Below, one piece after another: positions 46,207 to 57,019 of a stretch of 64,000 nt of DNA. The notes beneath the pieces are model-generated. The model saw only the letters and a program-made list of their open reading frames with translations. It was not told where the DNA came from and ran no database searches. The position numbers and the translations under genes were made by a program. Position 1 is the first letter of the stretch, and each line of letters starts with the position of its first letter. Origin of the DNA: Muribaculaceae bacterium (lineage in GTDB: Bacteria; Bacteroidota; Bacteroidia; Bacteroidales; Muribaculaceae); the NCBI GenBank assembly GCA_029055345.1, contig JAIDDJ010000023.1, positions 29,353 to 93,352 on the forward strand, given 5' to 3'.

Positions 46207-48555
46207 TCAGAACGGGTAACCGATGGAGAAATGGAAAGCATGGTCGCGTCCCCACTTTGGATGAAACAGAGGCCAGGGCTCCTCACCTACCGCCGGGTTG
46301 TGAGCCTTCATTCCCAAATCTAAACGTATGAGGAAATAATTGAAGTCAAGACGTATACCAAGCCCGTATGCAGCAGCGAGCTCCTTATAGAAAGAATTGA
46401 ACTTAAACCTGCCATAGGGCTGGGTTTCATAGTTTCGTATTGTCCAGATATTCCCTAAATCCACAAAAAGCCCGGTCTCTATCACCCAGAACAGTTTCAG
46501 GCGATATTCAGCGCTTAGATTAAGTCTGATATCCCCACACTGATACATGAAATCGCTTACCGAATTTCTACCCGGGAATCTGCCCGGACCGAGTGTCCTA
46601 ACAGCCCAGCCGCGGACTCCGTTGGCTCCGCCGCCGTAGAAACGTTTTTCGAAAGGAAGCACATAGCTGTTTCCGTAAGGAACCCCGACACCGAGTCCGA
46701 CGTAGCATGCCAGGGCGTTGCGCCTGTCGAACGAATGCAGATAAGAGAAGTCCGCATCCGCTCGCACATATTCCGAGAAGCGTATACCGAACACCTTATA
46801 GGGGTCATCATGGAAATCCCTGTGTGGATATGCTGCCCGGCATATTCCGAAAAGCAGATTGCCGGCAGTCTCCGCCTGAACGCGCACCGTCACTACATTA
46901 CGATTGTTGGTAAGCCTGAAAGGCGATTCGCGCCTCTTGCTTGTATAATAATAGTTGAACCCGGCACGCATGATGAAATGGTCCTCATAGCTGTAACGCA
47001 GCAGCGGATTGTCGGGAGCTATCTCATCGATGAAGTTATATGTGCTTTTCGGCAGAAATACATAGTTGATGTCGATTGGCGTGACGGTATAGCGGAATCG
47101 TGCCGAATGCTCGCTCCATTTATAGCTCCAGCCGGCTGTGGAAATGATTCGCGTATATTCGGGCCGCTCCTGGTAATTGAGAGAGAGATGTATTTCAGTC
47201 GATGCGCGCACCTTGCGCTTGAAAGAATCAGAAAGAAAAGGAGCCTTGAACTTAGGAAAATTGATTGAAGATTCTATTCCATATTCCATGAACCGGTTAT
47301 GGATAAATCCCTCGAGCTTGCCGTTGATAGCCTGATAGCTTCCTCGAAGTTTGAGAGTGAGCAGTTCGGAGCCCCGGCCAACATTTCTATGGGAATAGTT
47401 GACCGACGCCGCCACTCCGAGGTCTCCTTCTGAATTAGTGCCTTCGAGCTCGAGCGTAACGCTCTGTGAACGCCCCGGCGTCAGAAGGATATATGCATCG
47501 ACAAGTCCGATGTCACCCAGCCGCCCGGCAGGAATCATTCTTACCTGCGCCATTTTTATGATGGATAACCTTCCGAAAGCTGAATAAGTGTTTTCCACAT
47601 CCCTCTGACGGAAAATCGCCCCCGTGCGGAGATAAACATTGTCATAAACGACCGATGGCCTAAGATAAGGCTTCGGGCCGTTGAGAATAATAAGATCCTT
47701 ATATTTCACGGTGTCGGATGAAGCCCAGGAATTAGGATCGGCCTCCGGAGAGCCATTGAAGTCAGTAATCACCACAATCTTTCTGACAATATATTTGTTA
47801 TGGGTGAGGACTTCCGGTGTCGAGGAAGATCGCTGATATGGAGGATTGACGATCATGGTCAAGTCAACATCATACACACCCTCGGTGGTATCGGCATTGA
47901 AAGTAATATATTCCTTAGAGAAGGCCCAATAACCACGATTGCGCATCCTGTTTGCAATCCATTCTCTTTGTGTTTCAAGCACTGAACGGTCAAGGATATT
48001 GCCGGGCTTCACGATAAATCTTACGGAATCCCGCATTATCAGTTTCCGGATGGAGTCATCCGGAAACTGATAATTTATAGAGTTTATCACATGCGGGCGC
48101 CCCGGATAAAGCTTGAAACCGAGATCAATTTTCCGATGGATAGAATCGGGTTGTCTTTCCACCATCACTTGAGAATGGAGAAATCCGGCATTGTTCATCG
48201 CCGCAACCAGCTGGGCCGAATCGGAGACAGTGGCATTCTCATCATAAATGACGGGAGCCTCTCCAAGGCGGCGCATCCACTTGTTCCACCAGTTTGTAGA
48301 ATCCTGCCCGCTCATATTATAGACGCCGAGTCGCAAGCGCGAAATATGAAGAAATCGGTTGTTGGGTCTCTGTCTCACATAAGTCATCATCGAAGAGGAA
48401 GAAAGAGTCCCGGTGGAATCGTTGACTGCAATCCTTACGTTATCGAGCAACAGGCTACCCTGAGGGACATGACGCGTCGGAGAGCAAGAGCACAGAACCG
48501 CTAAAAGCGGCACTATGGCCCATGACCAACTATATTTCCATCTTCTTACTTTCAT
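46207..48555 (-). CDS. tamL: BamA/TamA-family outer membrane protein, TamL lipoprotein type
   Basis: Omp85 superfamily protein of 782 residues. Signal peptide ends in a lipobox (LLAVLCSC, then SPTRHVPQG), the form known as TamL in Bacteroidetes, where it replaces TamA. POTRA-like N-terminal segments (about residues 35-330) precede a 16-strand barrel. The barrel has FYGGGANGVRGWAVRTLGPG (family lid/motif region) and the C-terminal FHFSIGYPF ending in Phe. It likely inserts or assembles outer-membrane proteins with a TamB partner encoded elsewhere. It overlaps the MFS gene stop by 4 bp. The CDS contains an 18-bp perfect inverted repeat. Confidence 0.92.
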   Translation of the reverse strand: MKVRRWKYSWSWAIVPLLAVLCSCSPTRHVPQGSLLLDNVRIAVNDSTGTLSSSSMMTYVRQRPNNRFLHISRLRLGVYNMSGQDSTNWWNKWMRRLGEAPVIYDENATVSDSAQLVAAMNNAGFLHSQVMVERQPDSIHRKIDLGFKLYPGRPHVINSINYQFPDDSIRKLIMRDSVRFIVKPGNILDRSVLETQREWIANRMRNRGYWAFSKEYITFNADTTEGVYDVDLTMIVNPPYQRSSSTPEVLTHNKYIVRKIVVITDFNGSPEADPNSWASSDTVKYKDLIILNGPKPYLRPSVVYDNVYLRTGAIFRQRDVENTYSAFGRLSIIKMAQVRMIPAGRLGDIGLVDAYILLTPGRSQSVTLELEGTNSEGDLGVAASVNYSHRNVGRGSELLTLKLRGSYQAINGKLEGFIHNRFMEYGIESSINFPKFKAPFLSDSFKRKVRASTEIHLSLNYQERPEYTRIISTAGWSYKWSEHSARFRYTVTPIDINYVFLPKSTYNFIDEIAPDNPLLRYSYEDHFIMRAGFNYYYTSKRRESPFRLTNNRNVVTVRVQAETAGNLLFGICRAAYPHRDFHDDPYKVFGIRFSEYVRADADFSYLHSFDRRNALACYVGLGVGVPYGNSYVLPFEKRFYGGGANGVRGWAVRTLGPGRFPGRNSVSDFMYQCGDIRLNLSAEYRLKLFWVIETGLFVDLGNIWTIRNYETQPYGRFKFNSFYKELAAAYGLGIRLDFNYFLIRLDLGMKAHNPAVGEEPWPLFHPKWGRDHAFHFSIGYPF
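48035..48074. repeat. 18-bp perfect inverted repeat inside tamL
   Basis: Arms 48035-48052 and 48057-48074 are perfect reverse complements with a four-base loop (GAGT on plus). It encodes the stretch YQFPDDSIRKLIM. Much longer than expected by chance in coding DNA. Confidence 0.85.
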
Positions 48556-49880
48556 TTCTCTTTTTTCCCGAATTCAGGATTTATATGCAGGGGGAGGCAG
48601 ACCAGGAATGTAACAATGCAACAAATCATCACCCACCAGAAGAAATTGACGTAACCCGACGGACCGGTAGCACTCCAGATGTTGAAGCGGCTAAGGAAAT
48701 CGTGAATCCAACCGGCAGCCATACCCGGAAGCATCATTCCCAGAGCCATAAAAGCCGTGCAGAAAGCATAGTGAGAGGTTTTGCTCGGTCCCTGGCTGAA
48801 ATAGATTAGATAAAGCATGAACGCGGTGAATCCGAATCCATAACCGAACTGCTCGATAGCGATAGCCGAACATATCAGGAAGAAATTCTCCGGCTGCCAC
48901 ATGGCGAGGAAACAATAGACAAGACAGGGCAGCGTAAGACTCAAAGCCATCGGCCACAACCACTTCTTCAGGCCACCGCGTGATATTGCGATACCTCCGA
49001 GGACGCCACCGGCAAGTAAAGCCACCACTCCGACAGTTCCATTCACAAAACCGACCTGAGTGGTGGAAAGCCCGAGCCCTCCATCAGCAATGGAAGCTTT
49101 AAGAAACGGTTGAACGAGCTTTATACACATTGCTTCAGGAAGCCTGTAGAGGAGCATAAAAAGCAATGCTGTGCCGACATATGGCTTGCGGAAGAAAGTG
49201 ACGAAAGTCATTGCGAAATCGCGGAGGATTGTGCGCGAAGTGACCCCCTCAACCGGATGGTCATCGGCAGGACGAGGCATTGCATATATATGATATATGC
49301 CCGCGAAAAGGAAGAACACCGAAAGGACCGTGAAGACAATGCTCCAGGCCGATGCTATGGTCTCACAAGTGGATTCCAGATATCCCGCGAGCATCACGAG
49401 CCCACCCTGTCCGATAACGCTTGCAACCCGATAGAATGTGGAGCGGACTCCTACAAAGGCAGCCTGGTCATGATCAGAAAGAGCGAGCATATAATAACCG
49501 TCGGCCGCGATGTCATGAGTGGCCGAGAGGAAAGCAAGAATCCAGAAACAGACAAGAGTAGAGGCGAAAAACATCGAAGTGGGCAGAAGGAAAGCCACGG
49601 AGCCCAAGGCTACGGCCATAAGAAGCTGCATTGCGATGGTCCATAGGCGTTTAGTCTTAAATAAGTCTACAAACGGGCTCCAGAATGGTTTTATAACCCA
49701 AGGGAGATATAGCCATCCCGTATAGAATGTCATTTCGGCGAGACCAACCCCCATATTAGTATACATAAGTACTGTCAGCACGTTCACTGCGAAATAAGGG
49801 AGTCCTTCGGCAATATATACGGTCGGAATCCAAGCCCATGGACGTCCGGAAAACCTCCTTGAATCAATTTCTTTATTCAT
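48552..49880 (-). CDS. MFS transporter, AmpG-like
   Basis: Major facilitator protein of 442 residues with about 12 hydrophobic segments, resembling the AmpG muropeptide permease group. IPTVYIAEGLPYFAVNVL at the N-terminus, LYLPWVIKPFWSPFVD and FLSATHDIAADGYYMLAL are typical. AmpG imports anhydro-muropeptides for peptidoglycan recycling. That assignment fits the neighbours (SpoIID/LytB, amidase) but is not proven. Last codons overlap tamL by 4 bp; 22 bp after the SpoIID gene. Confidence 0.88.
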   Translation of the reverse strand: MNKEIDSRRFSGRPWAWIPTVYIAEGLPYFAVNVLTVLMYTNMGVGLAEMTFYTGWLYLPWVIKPFWSPFVDLFKTKRLWTIAMQLLMAVALGSVAFLLPTSMFFASTLVCFWILAFLSATHDIAADGYYMLALSDHDQAAFVGVRSTFYRVASVIGQGGLVMLAGYLESTCETIASAWSIVFTVLSVFFLFAGIYHIYAMPRPADDHPVEGVTSRTILRDFAMTFVTFFRKPYVGTALLFMLLYRLPEAMCIKLVQPFLKASIADGGLGLSTTQVGFVNGTVGVVALLAGGVLGGIAISRGGLKKWLWPMALSLTLPCLVYCFLAMWQPENFFLICSAIAIEQFGYGFGFTAFMLYLIYFSQGPSKTSHYAFCTAFMALGMMLPGMAAGWIHDFLSRFNIWSATGPSGYVNFFWWVMICCIVTFLVCLPLHINPEFGKKEK

Positions 49881-49902
49881 GAATCATTTCTTAAGTAAAA
49901 GG

Positions 49903-51024
49903 TCATAAGAGCTCAAGATTAGTGCCCGGGTAATAGAAATCAAGAATCTCCCGGAATTGCCTACCTTCGAAAGCCATTCTTGCTGCTCCAATCTGGCACA
50001 ATCCTACGCCATGCCCCCACCCTCTGCCTTCAAGCAGGAATCCTTCCCTCTCATCCATAATGTCAAACCGGGAGCTGTATAGGCAATCATCGGTCAGAAG
50101 ACGGCGGATAGCGAGTTCCTTCCCTATCTCAACACTACCGTCCGCTCCGGATATAATTATCCTCACCGCTCTGCCGGAGGGACCCCGACGGCTGACTTCA
50201 AGTGTTTTTACTGTTCCGACATCGATTCCATATCTTGATTTGACTCTATCGCGAAGCCATTGCCTGCCGACTCGCCTACTCCATTGATAAAAATCTTGTG
50301 TAGCTGCGTCATAATTCTTAAGGGCTGCAGAAAGAAACTCATTCCTGGAAGATTCAGTCATATCGGAAAGGTTGCACCATGAATCTTCCTTTGACACCAG
50401 ATAATCGTAATCCTTATCCGCCCAGCATGATGAGAAAATTTCAGTTCGGCCCCCGCAACACTTCGAGAACCGGGCATCGGCAATCTGACCCTCCCGATCC
50501 TTAATGACAAGACCTCGGGTGGCTTCGACTGCTTTGAGAGCTGAAGAAGGAATCACTTCCGGCAGGCCCTGAAACCTTTGGCAATGGTCATCGCTGCAGA
50601 CATCAAAACCCACATGGGAATCGGCCTCCTCCCACCCTATATGAAGTGCAGCCTCATCAACTCTTCCGGACTCAGACTTATGCGAATCACCCAGAATCTT
50701 TCTCATAGCCCAGCTCCGGGATATAACGGCATGGGCCTTGAGAAACTCAAGCGGTGCAGAGGGGTTCATCTCACTTGAAATCACCGAAAGGACATAGGCC
50801 TCCAAAGGGACCGTCATGACAGACTGAATCGGAGGCCGGGACGATTCAAGAAGTTCAAGTTCCCCCGGAACGAAAGCCGTGATGGTCTTCCGCCAGTGGA
50901 AGCCATATCCAATCAGTAGGTTTTGAATCATAAATCCTGACATACCATTCCTGACACAAGCTTCTGCCTGCGGCAACCCGTCGGTGAGCAATCCTACCCT
51001 GATAACTTTTTCAGCCTCACTCAT
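49903..51024 (-). CDS. SpoIID/LytB domain protein
   Basis: 373 residues with a SpoIID/LytB domain, the fold of lytic transglycosylases that cut denuded glycan strands, also known as amidase enhancers. Conserved segments: LEAYVLSVISSEMNPSAPLEFLKAHAVISRS (core EMNPSAPLEFLKAHAV), CGGRTEIFSSCW, and GRGWGHGVGLCQIGAARMA near the C-terminus. No clear signal peptide is seen, so export is uncertain. Lies 3 bp after the DUF4922 gene in the envelope run. Confidence 0.9.
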   Translation of the reverse strand: MSEAEKVIRVGLLTDGLPQAEACVRNGMSGFMIQNLLIGYGFHWRKTITAFVPGELELLESSRPPIQSVMTVPLEAYVLSVISSEMNPSAPLEFLKAHAVISRSWAMRKILGDSHKSESGRVDEAALHIGWEEADSHVGFDVCSDDHCQRFQGLPEVIPSSALKAVEATRGLVIKDREGQIADARFSKCCGGRTEIFSSCWADKDYDYLVSKEDSWCNLSDMTESSRNEFLSAALKNYDAATQDFYQWSRRVGRQWLRDRVKSRYGIDVGTVKTLEVSRRGPSGRAVRIIISGADGSVEIGKELAIRRLLTDDCLYSSRFDIMDEREGFLLEGRGWGHGVGLCQIGAARMAFEGRQFREILDFYYPGTNLELL

Positions 51025-51027
51025 GAT

Positions 51028-51963
51028 TCAAACTTTATACCGGGATTTTATTTCCGATGGTAGACCATCTGCAAAAGCCACCTCGGCGTAAATCCGGCGG
51101 ATATCTTCATCGGTAAGAGCCATAAAATCCTCCTCTCGCGGAGTAATTATTATTCCAGCCATGTCAATCGCGCCCGGACTGACGATACGCTTAAGCGGCT
51201 CTTCCGAAAAATAACAATCCGGCCTGTGAGCCCTTCGCGGAATGATTACTATTCTCAACAACCCTGACTCATCAATCCACATAAAGGAGTTGAGAAGTCC
51301 GGTATCAGGGAGTCCTGTTACGGCATCCATACCAAATGCATTCCTACATTTGGCGAGAGCTTCCATACCGGTTTTATCAGGGGTGATGACAGCACTCAGA
51401 AAACTGAAAGGAAGGTCGAGTCTGAAATCTTCGGAGCTCATCCATCCGGGTCTTGATGCAGGATGACATTCTTCTGTAAGACGGATTAAAGGGAGTTCCG
51501 ATTTAAGGACAGCCTGCGCATGCTGATGGTCGGGAGCGGATGCGCCGGCGCGGGCGCCGTTGTAAAATATCACGAGATCCGGGGCAGCCTCCGCCATAGC
51601 TGCCATTTCCAGAGGTATGTCAGCCTGCGGAGTGTGGGATGGGTTAACGATAGTGAAATGAACCGGAAGGATAGGAAACGGATTGACAAGCAGTTGCCAG
51701 CCGGCAACCCAACTGAGTGTATTCTGACAATCAGGCCTGTTGGATTCACATAGGAAACATGGGCGCTCAGCAATAGAACGCGCATCGACATTTGCGGCGG
51801 AAGAACGTATTCTCGCCGGATTAAGCTGCACGGCACAATGGAAATCGCCGAGAATGAGATTACGGCGGCGCACCAATCTGATGTTTGAAAAATTGGCGGC
51901 AGCTTCAGGCCACTGAGTCAACTGATCTTCTATCAGGTCATTAATAAGGGAGGTCGTCAACAT
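51028..51963 (-). CDS. DUF4922 HIT-like protein
   Basis: 311 residues from ATG 51963 ([21 protein letters not shown]). The ORF-track N-terminus from 52125 is out-of-frame readthrough of the GT2 acidic tail and is discarded. Contains a histidine-triad-type motif [10 protein letters not shown], a cysteine pair region [11 protein letters not shown], and [18 protein letters not shown]. These are features of the galactose-1-phosphate uridylyltransferase / nucleotidyl-phosphorylase fold (DUF4922). Predicted nucleotide-sugar phosphorylase or transferase; no substrate known. Overlaps the glycosyltransferase by 23 bp and precedes SpoIID by 3 bp. Confidence 0.88.
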   Translation of the reverse strand: MLTTSLINDLIEDQLTQWPEAAANFSNIRLVRRRNLILGDFHCAVQLNPARIRSSAANVDARSIAERPCFLCESNRPDCQNTLSWVAGWQLLVNPFPILPVHFTIVNPSHTPQADIPLEMAAMAEAAPDLVIFYNGARAGASAPDHQHAQAVLKSELPLIRLTEECHPASRPGWMSSEDFRLDLPFSFLSAVITPDKTGMEALAKCRNAFGMDAVTGLPDTGLLNSFMWIDESGLLRIVIIPRRAHRPDCYFSEEPLKRIVSPGAIDMAGIIITPREEDFMALTDEDIRRIYAEVAFADGLPSEIKSRYKV

Positions 51964-53443
51964 CCCCGTCAAAGTTCTCTCCATCATAATCGTCATCGTC
52001 ATCCTCATCATCGAGATCATCGGGATACCCGTCATAATCAACATCCCTAAGGTCGATGAAAGGAGGAATGAAACCTCCGATAGCGGCAAAATGATGATTG
52101 CCGCGAGCTCCGCGTTCGTCATCAAAGTTCTGCCGGACGCGTGCCATCAGTTCAAACGAGCGCACACAATCCTTATAGTTATTATTGGCATTGATTTTCT
52201 CAATTGAAAGCGAAGCATCGGAATTGCCTTCCCAACGGCGACACAGGTAGATTGAGGTGAAAATACGGCCAATCCCATAGTCACGAGATATACGCAAAGC
52301 CATTGCATAATCCTCGCCATAGCTCACATTGGGAAAAAGAAAACGCCTTGCCACAGGAGTGAAAAATGCACGGGGAGCACCAAGACCATTTATTCGCAGA
52401 GCGTTGTTCGGACCGTTTAAATCCGTCCATTCATCATGGCTGATAAGCCCCGGAGGGATTATATTCCCCTCAAAGTCCACGAGCGTATAGCTTCCGATCA
52501 CCATGCCATAATTACCTGAGCGGAATTTTTCAACAATCAAAGCCACAGTATCGGGCGAAGCATATATATCATCCGAATCAAGCTGGACGGAAAAGCGACC
52601 GCAGCGGTAGTCAAGAATCGCTTTATTCCAGCAGCCCCCTATGCCGAGTCTTTCGTCATCCTCCGCTTCGATAAGGACAAGCCGGGGGTCATTTACTGAG
52701 CGCAGGAGATCTCGCGTGCCATCGGTAGAGCCATTGTCGACCACAATGACGTTCATCGGGAAATCGGTCTTTTGCGACAATGCGGAATTGACGGCATCCA
52801 TTATGGTACGGGCCCTGTTTCTGACCGGAATAATCACCGAAGCCTCCACCGGGAAGGATTCAGAATCATATCTCACAGACTCTCGCTTTGCCGGATTGAC
52901 AAGCCCGTCGATATCTTTCAGATGATCAGTCAGGGCTTTCTCCATCTGTATCTGATATTCACGGTTGCGTGGGTCGACATAGTCATGCTGCATCTTGCCG
53001 CTCTCTCTCAAATCGATTCGCTCGGCCGTATACAGATATTCCGGAATCATGGCAATCATCTTCCCCATGGTCACCCGGAGCCGGAGCGCATACCAACCGC
53101 CGTCGAGCATTTTAGATTCTTCCTCCATATTCTCCGAAGCAGCGAGCACATCGGCCGCATTCAGAAGGACAAGAGGTCCGAAATCAAAATCATCCCTGAC
53201 CGACCCCGGCTGATAGTCTATAACCGGATGATTGGCAACCGAGCCGTCAGGGAGACGATCGCGATAATAACAATAGGTAAGAGTGGAATCGACATCTGAA
53301 GCCAATTCTGTGAGACGATGAATGCACCCTTCATCGAGCGTCACCTCTCGTGGTCCGATCTTGAGGAGGACGAATTGCTGGAGCGGCGTTCTGAAAATCT
53401 CCTCCCGGAGGGCCATTATATTTTTAAAGGGAATAATATCCAT
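51941..53443 (-). CDS. glycosyltransferase family 2
   Basis: 500 residues. A GT-A fold domain in the middle starts [29 protein letters not shown] is present, and the DxD-like metal site is [13 protein letters not shown] roughly 200-residue N-terminal region of unknown fold precedes it. The extreme C-terminus is highly acidic ([15 protein letters not shown]), encoded over the DUF4922 start. No transmembrane segment is evident. Which sugar and acceptor is unknown; neighbours suggest cell-wall or envelope work. Starts about 50 bp after the golvesin-amidase stop. Confidence 0.88.
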   Translation of the reverse strand: MDIIPFKNIMALREEIFRTPLQQFVLLKIGPREVTLDEGCIHRLTELASDVDSTLTYCYYRDRLPDGSVANHPVIDYQPGSVRDDFDFGPLVLLNAADVLAASENMEEESKMLDGGWYALRLRVTMGKMIAMIPEYLYTAERIDLRESGKMQHDYVDPRNREYQIQMEKALTDHLKDIDGLVNPAKRESVRYDSESFPVEASVIIPVRNRARTIMDAVNSALSQKTDFPMNVIVVDNGSTDGTRDLLRSVNDPRLVLIEAEDDERLGIGGCWNKAILDYRCGRFSVQLDSDDIYASPDTVALIVEKFRSGNYGMVIGSYTLVDFEGNIIPPGLISHDEWTDLNGPNNALRINGLGAPRAFFTPVARRFLFPNVSYGEDYAMALRISRDYGIGRIFTSIYLCRRWEGNSDASLSIEKINANNNYKDCVRSFELMARVRQNFDDERGARGNHHFAAIGGFIPPFIDLRDVDYDGYPDDLDDEDDDDDYDGENFDGDVDDLPY

Positions 53444-53495
53444 GAAAACGTATAGGGTTATATGATCGTGTAGTAGAGAATTATATGTTAAGGAA

Positions 53496-56400
53496 TCAGT
53501 CGCGACTCAGCGAGGAGACGACACCTTTTACGAAAGCATTGCGTTCAGCCGGATCTGTCATTGACTCGATTGGAATTGTCAGCACGGCTACTTTGCCGCG
53601 ATGATTACTTACAATATGTCCGGCACGGCAACCGGAGTCAAAGGAGAGTATTTCGGTAGTGGGGACATCATCGGCGCCTACAATGACATCGGGCTGCTCC
53701 ACAATGTAGTGCCGGTCATTAAGATTGGCGGAATATTTGATCTGCTTCCCGGAACGCGAATCGCGCACGCGGCCGGTCTTTCTTGAATCCGCACCATATG
53801 AACCTATTCCGAGAACCTCAGCAGCGAATTTTCTGTCGGCAGCCGACGACCTCATATCGAGCAGGTCGGAAGCTACATATTGCCCGCTCACGATAAGATC
53901 TCCACCTTTTTCAACATATGAGCGAAGTGCCTTCTGAAGAGAAACCGGGAAAGCGGCAAATTTAATACCGCTCTTACCCTTGCCGACAAGAGTCTTTTTC
54001 TGCTTGCCGACTATCAGGTCAACGAGAGAATAGTCGGAAAGTTTCACGTCACCCTCCTCCACGGCTCCGGCTGAAGCTGAGACGAAGCCGAGACCCGATG
54101 CGGTTAGTGCATTGCCATGAACCACCGCGAAATCAAATGTATTGCCGGCTATCACATCGCCAACGAAATTTCTGCCGCTCACGCCGAAATTATTTCCTGC
54201 GGCGCGACGGAACTCAGTCTGATGGCCCGTAAATGATATATCCTTCTTATATGGCACTCCGAAATCGGCCTCCGAGTCAAATCCCGTATTACCATCGGCA
54301 TTGTGGTGTCCCGGAGCTGAAATCCGGGTGAACCCGTTGACAATTAGGGCAGGTTTTGTATTACCCGGGGCTTCCCGCAGCGCAAGCGTCTCCGAAGGGA
54401 ATGAAAGGCCGCCGTCGTTGGCCGCAATTACGTAGAAAGAATGAATATCGTTGTCGGCAACTTTGAGATCGAAATGCGTTGATTTGGTCTCCCCTATCTT
54501 ATGGAAACCGAGATCACTTCCCGACCGCTCCATAATGATATATTTCTCAGGCACGGCTGTCGGTTCGAGTTTATCGTGAGTTGCTTTCCACGAGAGCCTG
54601 TAATATTTCGGTTTGGTGCGCTTGATGCTGAAATTGTGGACAGGTAGGGGCTGGATCACAAGTTTCCGGTCCTTGCGCTCGGCGAGGAAGCGGGCAATGC
54701 CTTTGTATATGGCTCGACCAACTGTGAACCGGAAATTGGGGTCGAGACCAAGTTCCATATCGGCATAATTCTGATGACTCATCACCTCGATGAGGGATGT
54801 CGGTACTTCAGGCACTCGGGCTTCGACATATGACTTATCCCACATTGATCGTCGCGTCCAGTTCGGTTCCCACTCGCGACGGATATCATTGGTGATTTGC
54901 TGCATTACCATGTCGGTAAGCATACGTGAATTGATGCGAGGAGTGCCATCTGCATAAGAAGCTCCGTTCTGGGTGAAATATATACCGAGAGTTCCGACAT
55001 AAGAATCATTGTCGCGTTTGCCGGCATCGGAATGGAGCGCAAAGGCGGCGTCTACCGGAATATTGAGTCCCTCCGCTTTAGGGAGCACCCTCGAGCCGCC
55101 GGCAAGGTAATTCACCCAGTGTCCGCGGCTTGTATAATCATCCTTATAGTCGTTCGAACCGTGGAAAGGAGAGTAAACATATTCCGGGAAACCGGCCCAA
55201 TGGAGCCAATATCTGGCCCCTTCGACAAACCGGGGCATACCGGAGGTGGCGAACCTCGGAGCCGGGCCCTTCCTGTCGGACGACTGGGGAGTGGCGGATG
55301 CTTGCTTTGTAGCCTGTGTCTGGTCGGCCGTGTCGGAGATATCGTCTGACTCCTCATCATCGATAGCTTCCTCGTCATCCGGCTCGGCGGCTTCCTCGTC
55401 ATCGGCATCAAGCTCATCCTCCGGAGTCGACGGGTCATAATATATATCGCTTCTGCGCGAGCTGCGGGCTATATTACCCATGCCGCCCCCTATTTTGACG
55501 GCATCTGCAGTTACGACCGTGCCGGGCGCACCATCCGTGAGGTTGGAAAGTGTGATTACCGGTTCGGAGTCGGAGTATCCGGCTTCGAGAGGGAACGTTC
55601 CGAGATAAATCCATGTGCTTCCTCCCATTGTCTGGTTTACCTTGAATTCCTTCGAGCCGCCGGAATAGTTGACGGTGTACCGCGCATCTGTCGTAGAGTT
55701 AGGGAGTGTCTTGTAGCTGACATACACTGCATATTCTCCATCCTGAGGAATATCGGCATACCATGCTGCCAGCGAGGGTGTGCCCCCCTTCTGAGTCTCT
55801 ACCTGTCGGTATGTTCCGTTCTCGAACGGATTTTCGGTGTCGCGGAAATCAGGCAGGTCATAGATGAAGCCGTCAAATTCGCCGGTCTGCCATTTATTCT
55901 TACCGCTCATCTCCTTATAGTAAGGTTGCGAGAAGATCCGGCCTCCATCGTTTGTGTCGTTGTCGACGATAACTTCGTGCTTATTGGTGTCGCGTTCGCG
56001 GGGTAACATCACATACGCGCCGGCGTTTTCCAGCATCGGCACCACATAAGGCAGGATATAGCCCATGGTGAAGACATCCTCCGCCGTTTCAAACAGGAAT
56101 GGCCGTTGCCATGTCCATGAGCCCTCCTTGAAATAGCGGCCATGCGAATGCCAGAGGGCGATAATATCATTATCCATTCCTTTTGAAGCCACCACGAGTG
56201 GATGGACCTCTTCCACGAAGGCCGGATTTTTCCGGTATTTCTCCGGAAGTTTATCCACTTTGTGGATGTAATAAGCAAGCGATTTCTTCCCGACATTGAG
56301 ATCCACTCTGTAATGAGAAATTGAATCCGGAAGAGCCTTTTTCACCATCCGGGAAAGCGTATCGATAAATTCCCGGGAAATCGGCATGTAGGTAAAGTTT

Positions 56401-56924
56401 TCGTTAAGACCGATTCGGGCAACATGGCGCCCCTTGTCGGGCGTCACACTGTTGACACGAAGCCCACCGGGATTCAAATGCGCCGGTATCTGGCGGATAA
56501 GGTTTTCATTAACCGAAAGTGTTAGCGAGTCGTTCTGAGCCACCTCCTTCGGTTCTTCCTTATAAACAGAGCGCACCACGTTGCGCTGCTTCTTAGTTGA
56601 CCTCGAAGCCCTTGACGATTTAGAATTTTTTGAACGCGAAGATTTACGGGACGATTGCTTTGAAGATTTATTTCCCTTTTTACCTTTCTTACTGCCGGCA
56701 GTTTTTGATGATTTAGAAGACTTAGAAGATTTCGAGCCTGAAGTTTTGGATGATTTTGAAGACTTTGATGACTTGGCCGTTTTTCCGGACTTGGAAGATT
56801 TAGAAGATTTAGCCGATTGGGAAGTCTTGGCCTTGGCACCTTTTGAAAATGCCGTTTCGGGCGTAATTACGGCGACCGAAAGAATAATGCAAACAACGAG
56901 ATAAATTAAATTCTTAAACTTCAT
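53496..56924 (-). CDS. golvesin-domain N-acetylmuramoyl-L-alanine amidase-like protein
   Basis: 1142 residues from ATG 56924; the ORF-track start (56990) lies on the promoter -7 box. Signal peptide, then a Lys/Ser low-complexity region (residues about 30-115). An amidase_3-like catalytic fold is split in two: HSHG (residue 259) and, later, ALHSDAGK (631) and LIEVMSHQN (713). Between them lie a golvesin-type beta domain (about 370-480) and an acidic linker (500-535). A fibronectin III-like domain (about 790-880) and a C-terminal domain follow. Often labelled xanthan lyase in databases; peptidoglycan amidase is a better reading, with moderate confidence. Confidence 0.85.
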   Translation of the reverse strand: MKFKNLIYLVVCIILSVAVITPETAFSKGAKAKTSQSAKSSKSSKSGKTAKSSKSSKSSKTSGSKSSKSSKSSKTAGSKKGKKGNKSSKQSSRKSSRSKNSKSSRASRSTKKQRNVVRSVYKEEPKEVAQNDSLTLSVNENLIRQIPAHLNPGGLRVNSVTPDKGRHVARIGLNENFTYMPISREFIDTLSRMVKKALPDSISHYRVDLNVGKKSLAYYIHKVDKLPEKYRKNPAFVEEVHPLVVASKGMDNDIIALWHSHGRYFKEGSWTWQRPFLFETAEDVFTMGYILPYVVPMLENAGAYVMLPRERDTNKHEVIVDNDTNDGGRIFSQPYYKEMSGKNKWQTGEFDGFIYDLPDFRDTENPFENGTYRQVETQKGGTPSLAAWYADIPQDGEYAVYVSYKTLPNSTTDARYTVNYSGGSKEFKVNQTMGGSTWIYLGTFPLEAGYSDSEPVITLSNLTDGAPGTVVTADAVKIGGGMGNIARSSRRSDIYYDPSTPEDELDADDEEAAEPDDEEAIDDEESDDISDTADQTQATKQASATPQSSDRKGPAPRFATSGMPRFVEGARYWLHWAGFPEYVYSPFHGSNDYKDDYTSRGHWVNYLAGGSRVLPKAEGLNIPVDAAFALHSDAGKRDNDSYVGTLGIYFTQNGASYADGTPRINSRMLTDMVMQQITNDIRREWEPNWTRRSMWDKSYVEARVPEVPTSLIEVMSHQNYADMELGLDPNFRFTVGRAIYKGIARFLAERKDRKLVIQPLPVHNFSIKRTKPKYYRLSWKATHDKLEPTAVPEKYIIMERSGSDLGFHKIGETKSTHFDLKVADNDIHSFYVIAANDGGLSFPSETLALREAPGNTKPALIVNGFTRISAPGHHNADGNTGFDSEADFGVPYKKDISFTGHQTEFRRAAGNNFGVSGRNFVGDVIAGNTFDFAVVHGNALTASGLGFVSASAGAVEEGDVKLSDYSLVDLIVGKQKKTLVGKGKSGIKFAAFPVSLQKALRSYVEKGGDLIVSGQYVASDLLDMRSSAADRKFAAEVLGIGSYGADSRKTGRVRDSRSGKQIKYSANLNDRHYIVEQPDVIVGADDVPTTEILSFDSGCRAGHIVSNHRGKVAVLTIPIESMTDPAERNAFVKGVVSSLSRD
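56590..56835 (-). repeat. Lys/Ser-rich low-complexity coding repeat
   Basis: Degenerate 9-base and 12-base units encoding KSSKSSK-type runs occupy the N-terminal part of the amidase gene. Probably a flexible, cationic tether to the wall; may be length-variable between strains. Confidence 0.75.
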
Positions 56925-56987
56925 AATAAGACAGATAGATTCAGCCGAGCGTTTCTGGGAAGGAAGAATCCGCCGGCGGTTGAACAG

Positions 56988-57019
56988 CAAAGTTACAAAA
57001 AAAAAGAGACCGCAGCAAA
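56988..57019 (-). promoter_or_regulatory. predicted promoter of the envelope operon
   Basis: Minus strand TTTG, 20 bases, TAACTTTG (perfect -7 box). The -33 TTTG is the loop of the upstream terminator hairpin. Leader to ATG 56924 about 57 bases. Confidence 0.65.

Noticed and set aside
51964-52125. N-terminal extension of the DUF4922 ORF ([10 protein letters not shown]... with many Met/Thr)
   Set aside because: It is the alternative frame of the acidic GT2 tail; the composition is an artefact of GAT/GAC-rich codons.
55032-55440. Ser-rich small ORFs on the plus strand
   Set aside because: Complement of the acidic linker in the amidase gene; low-complexity shadows.
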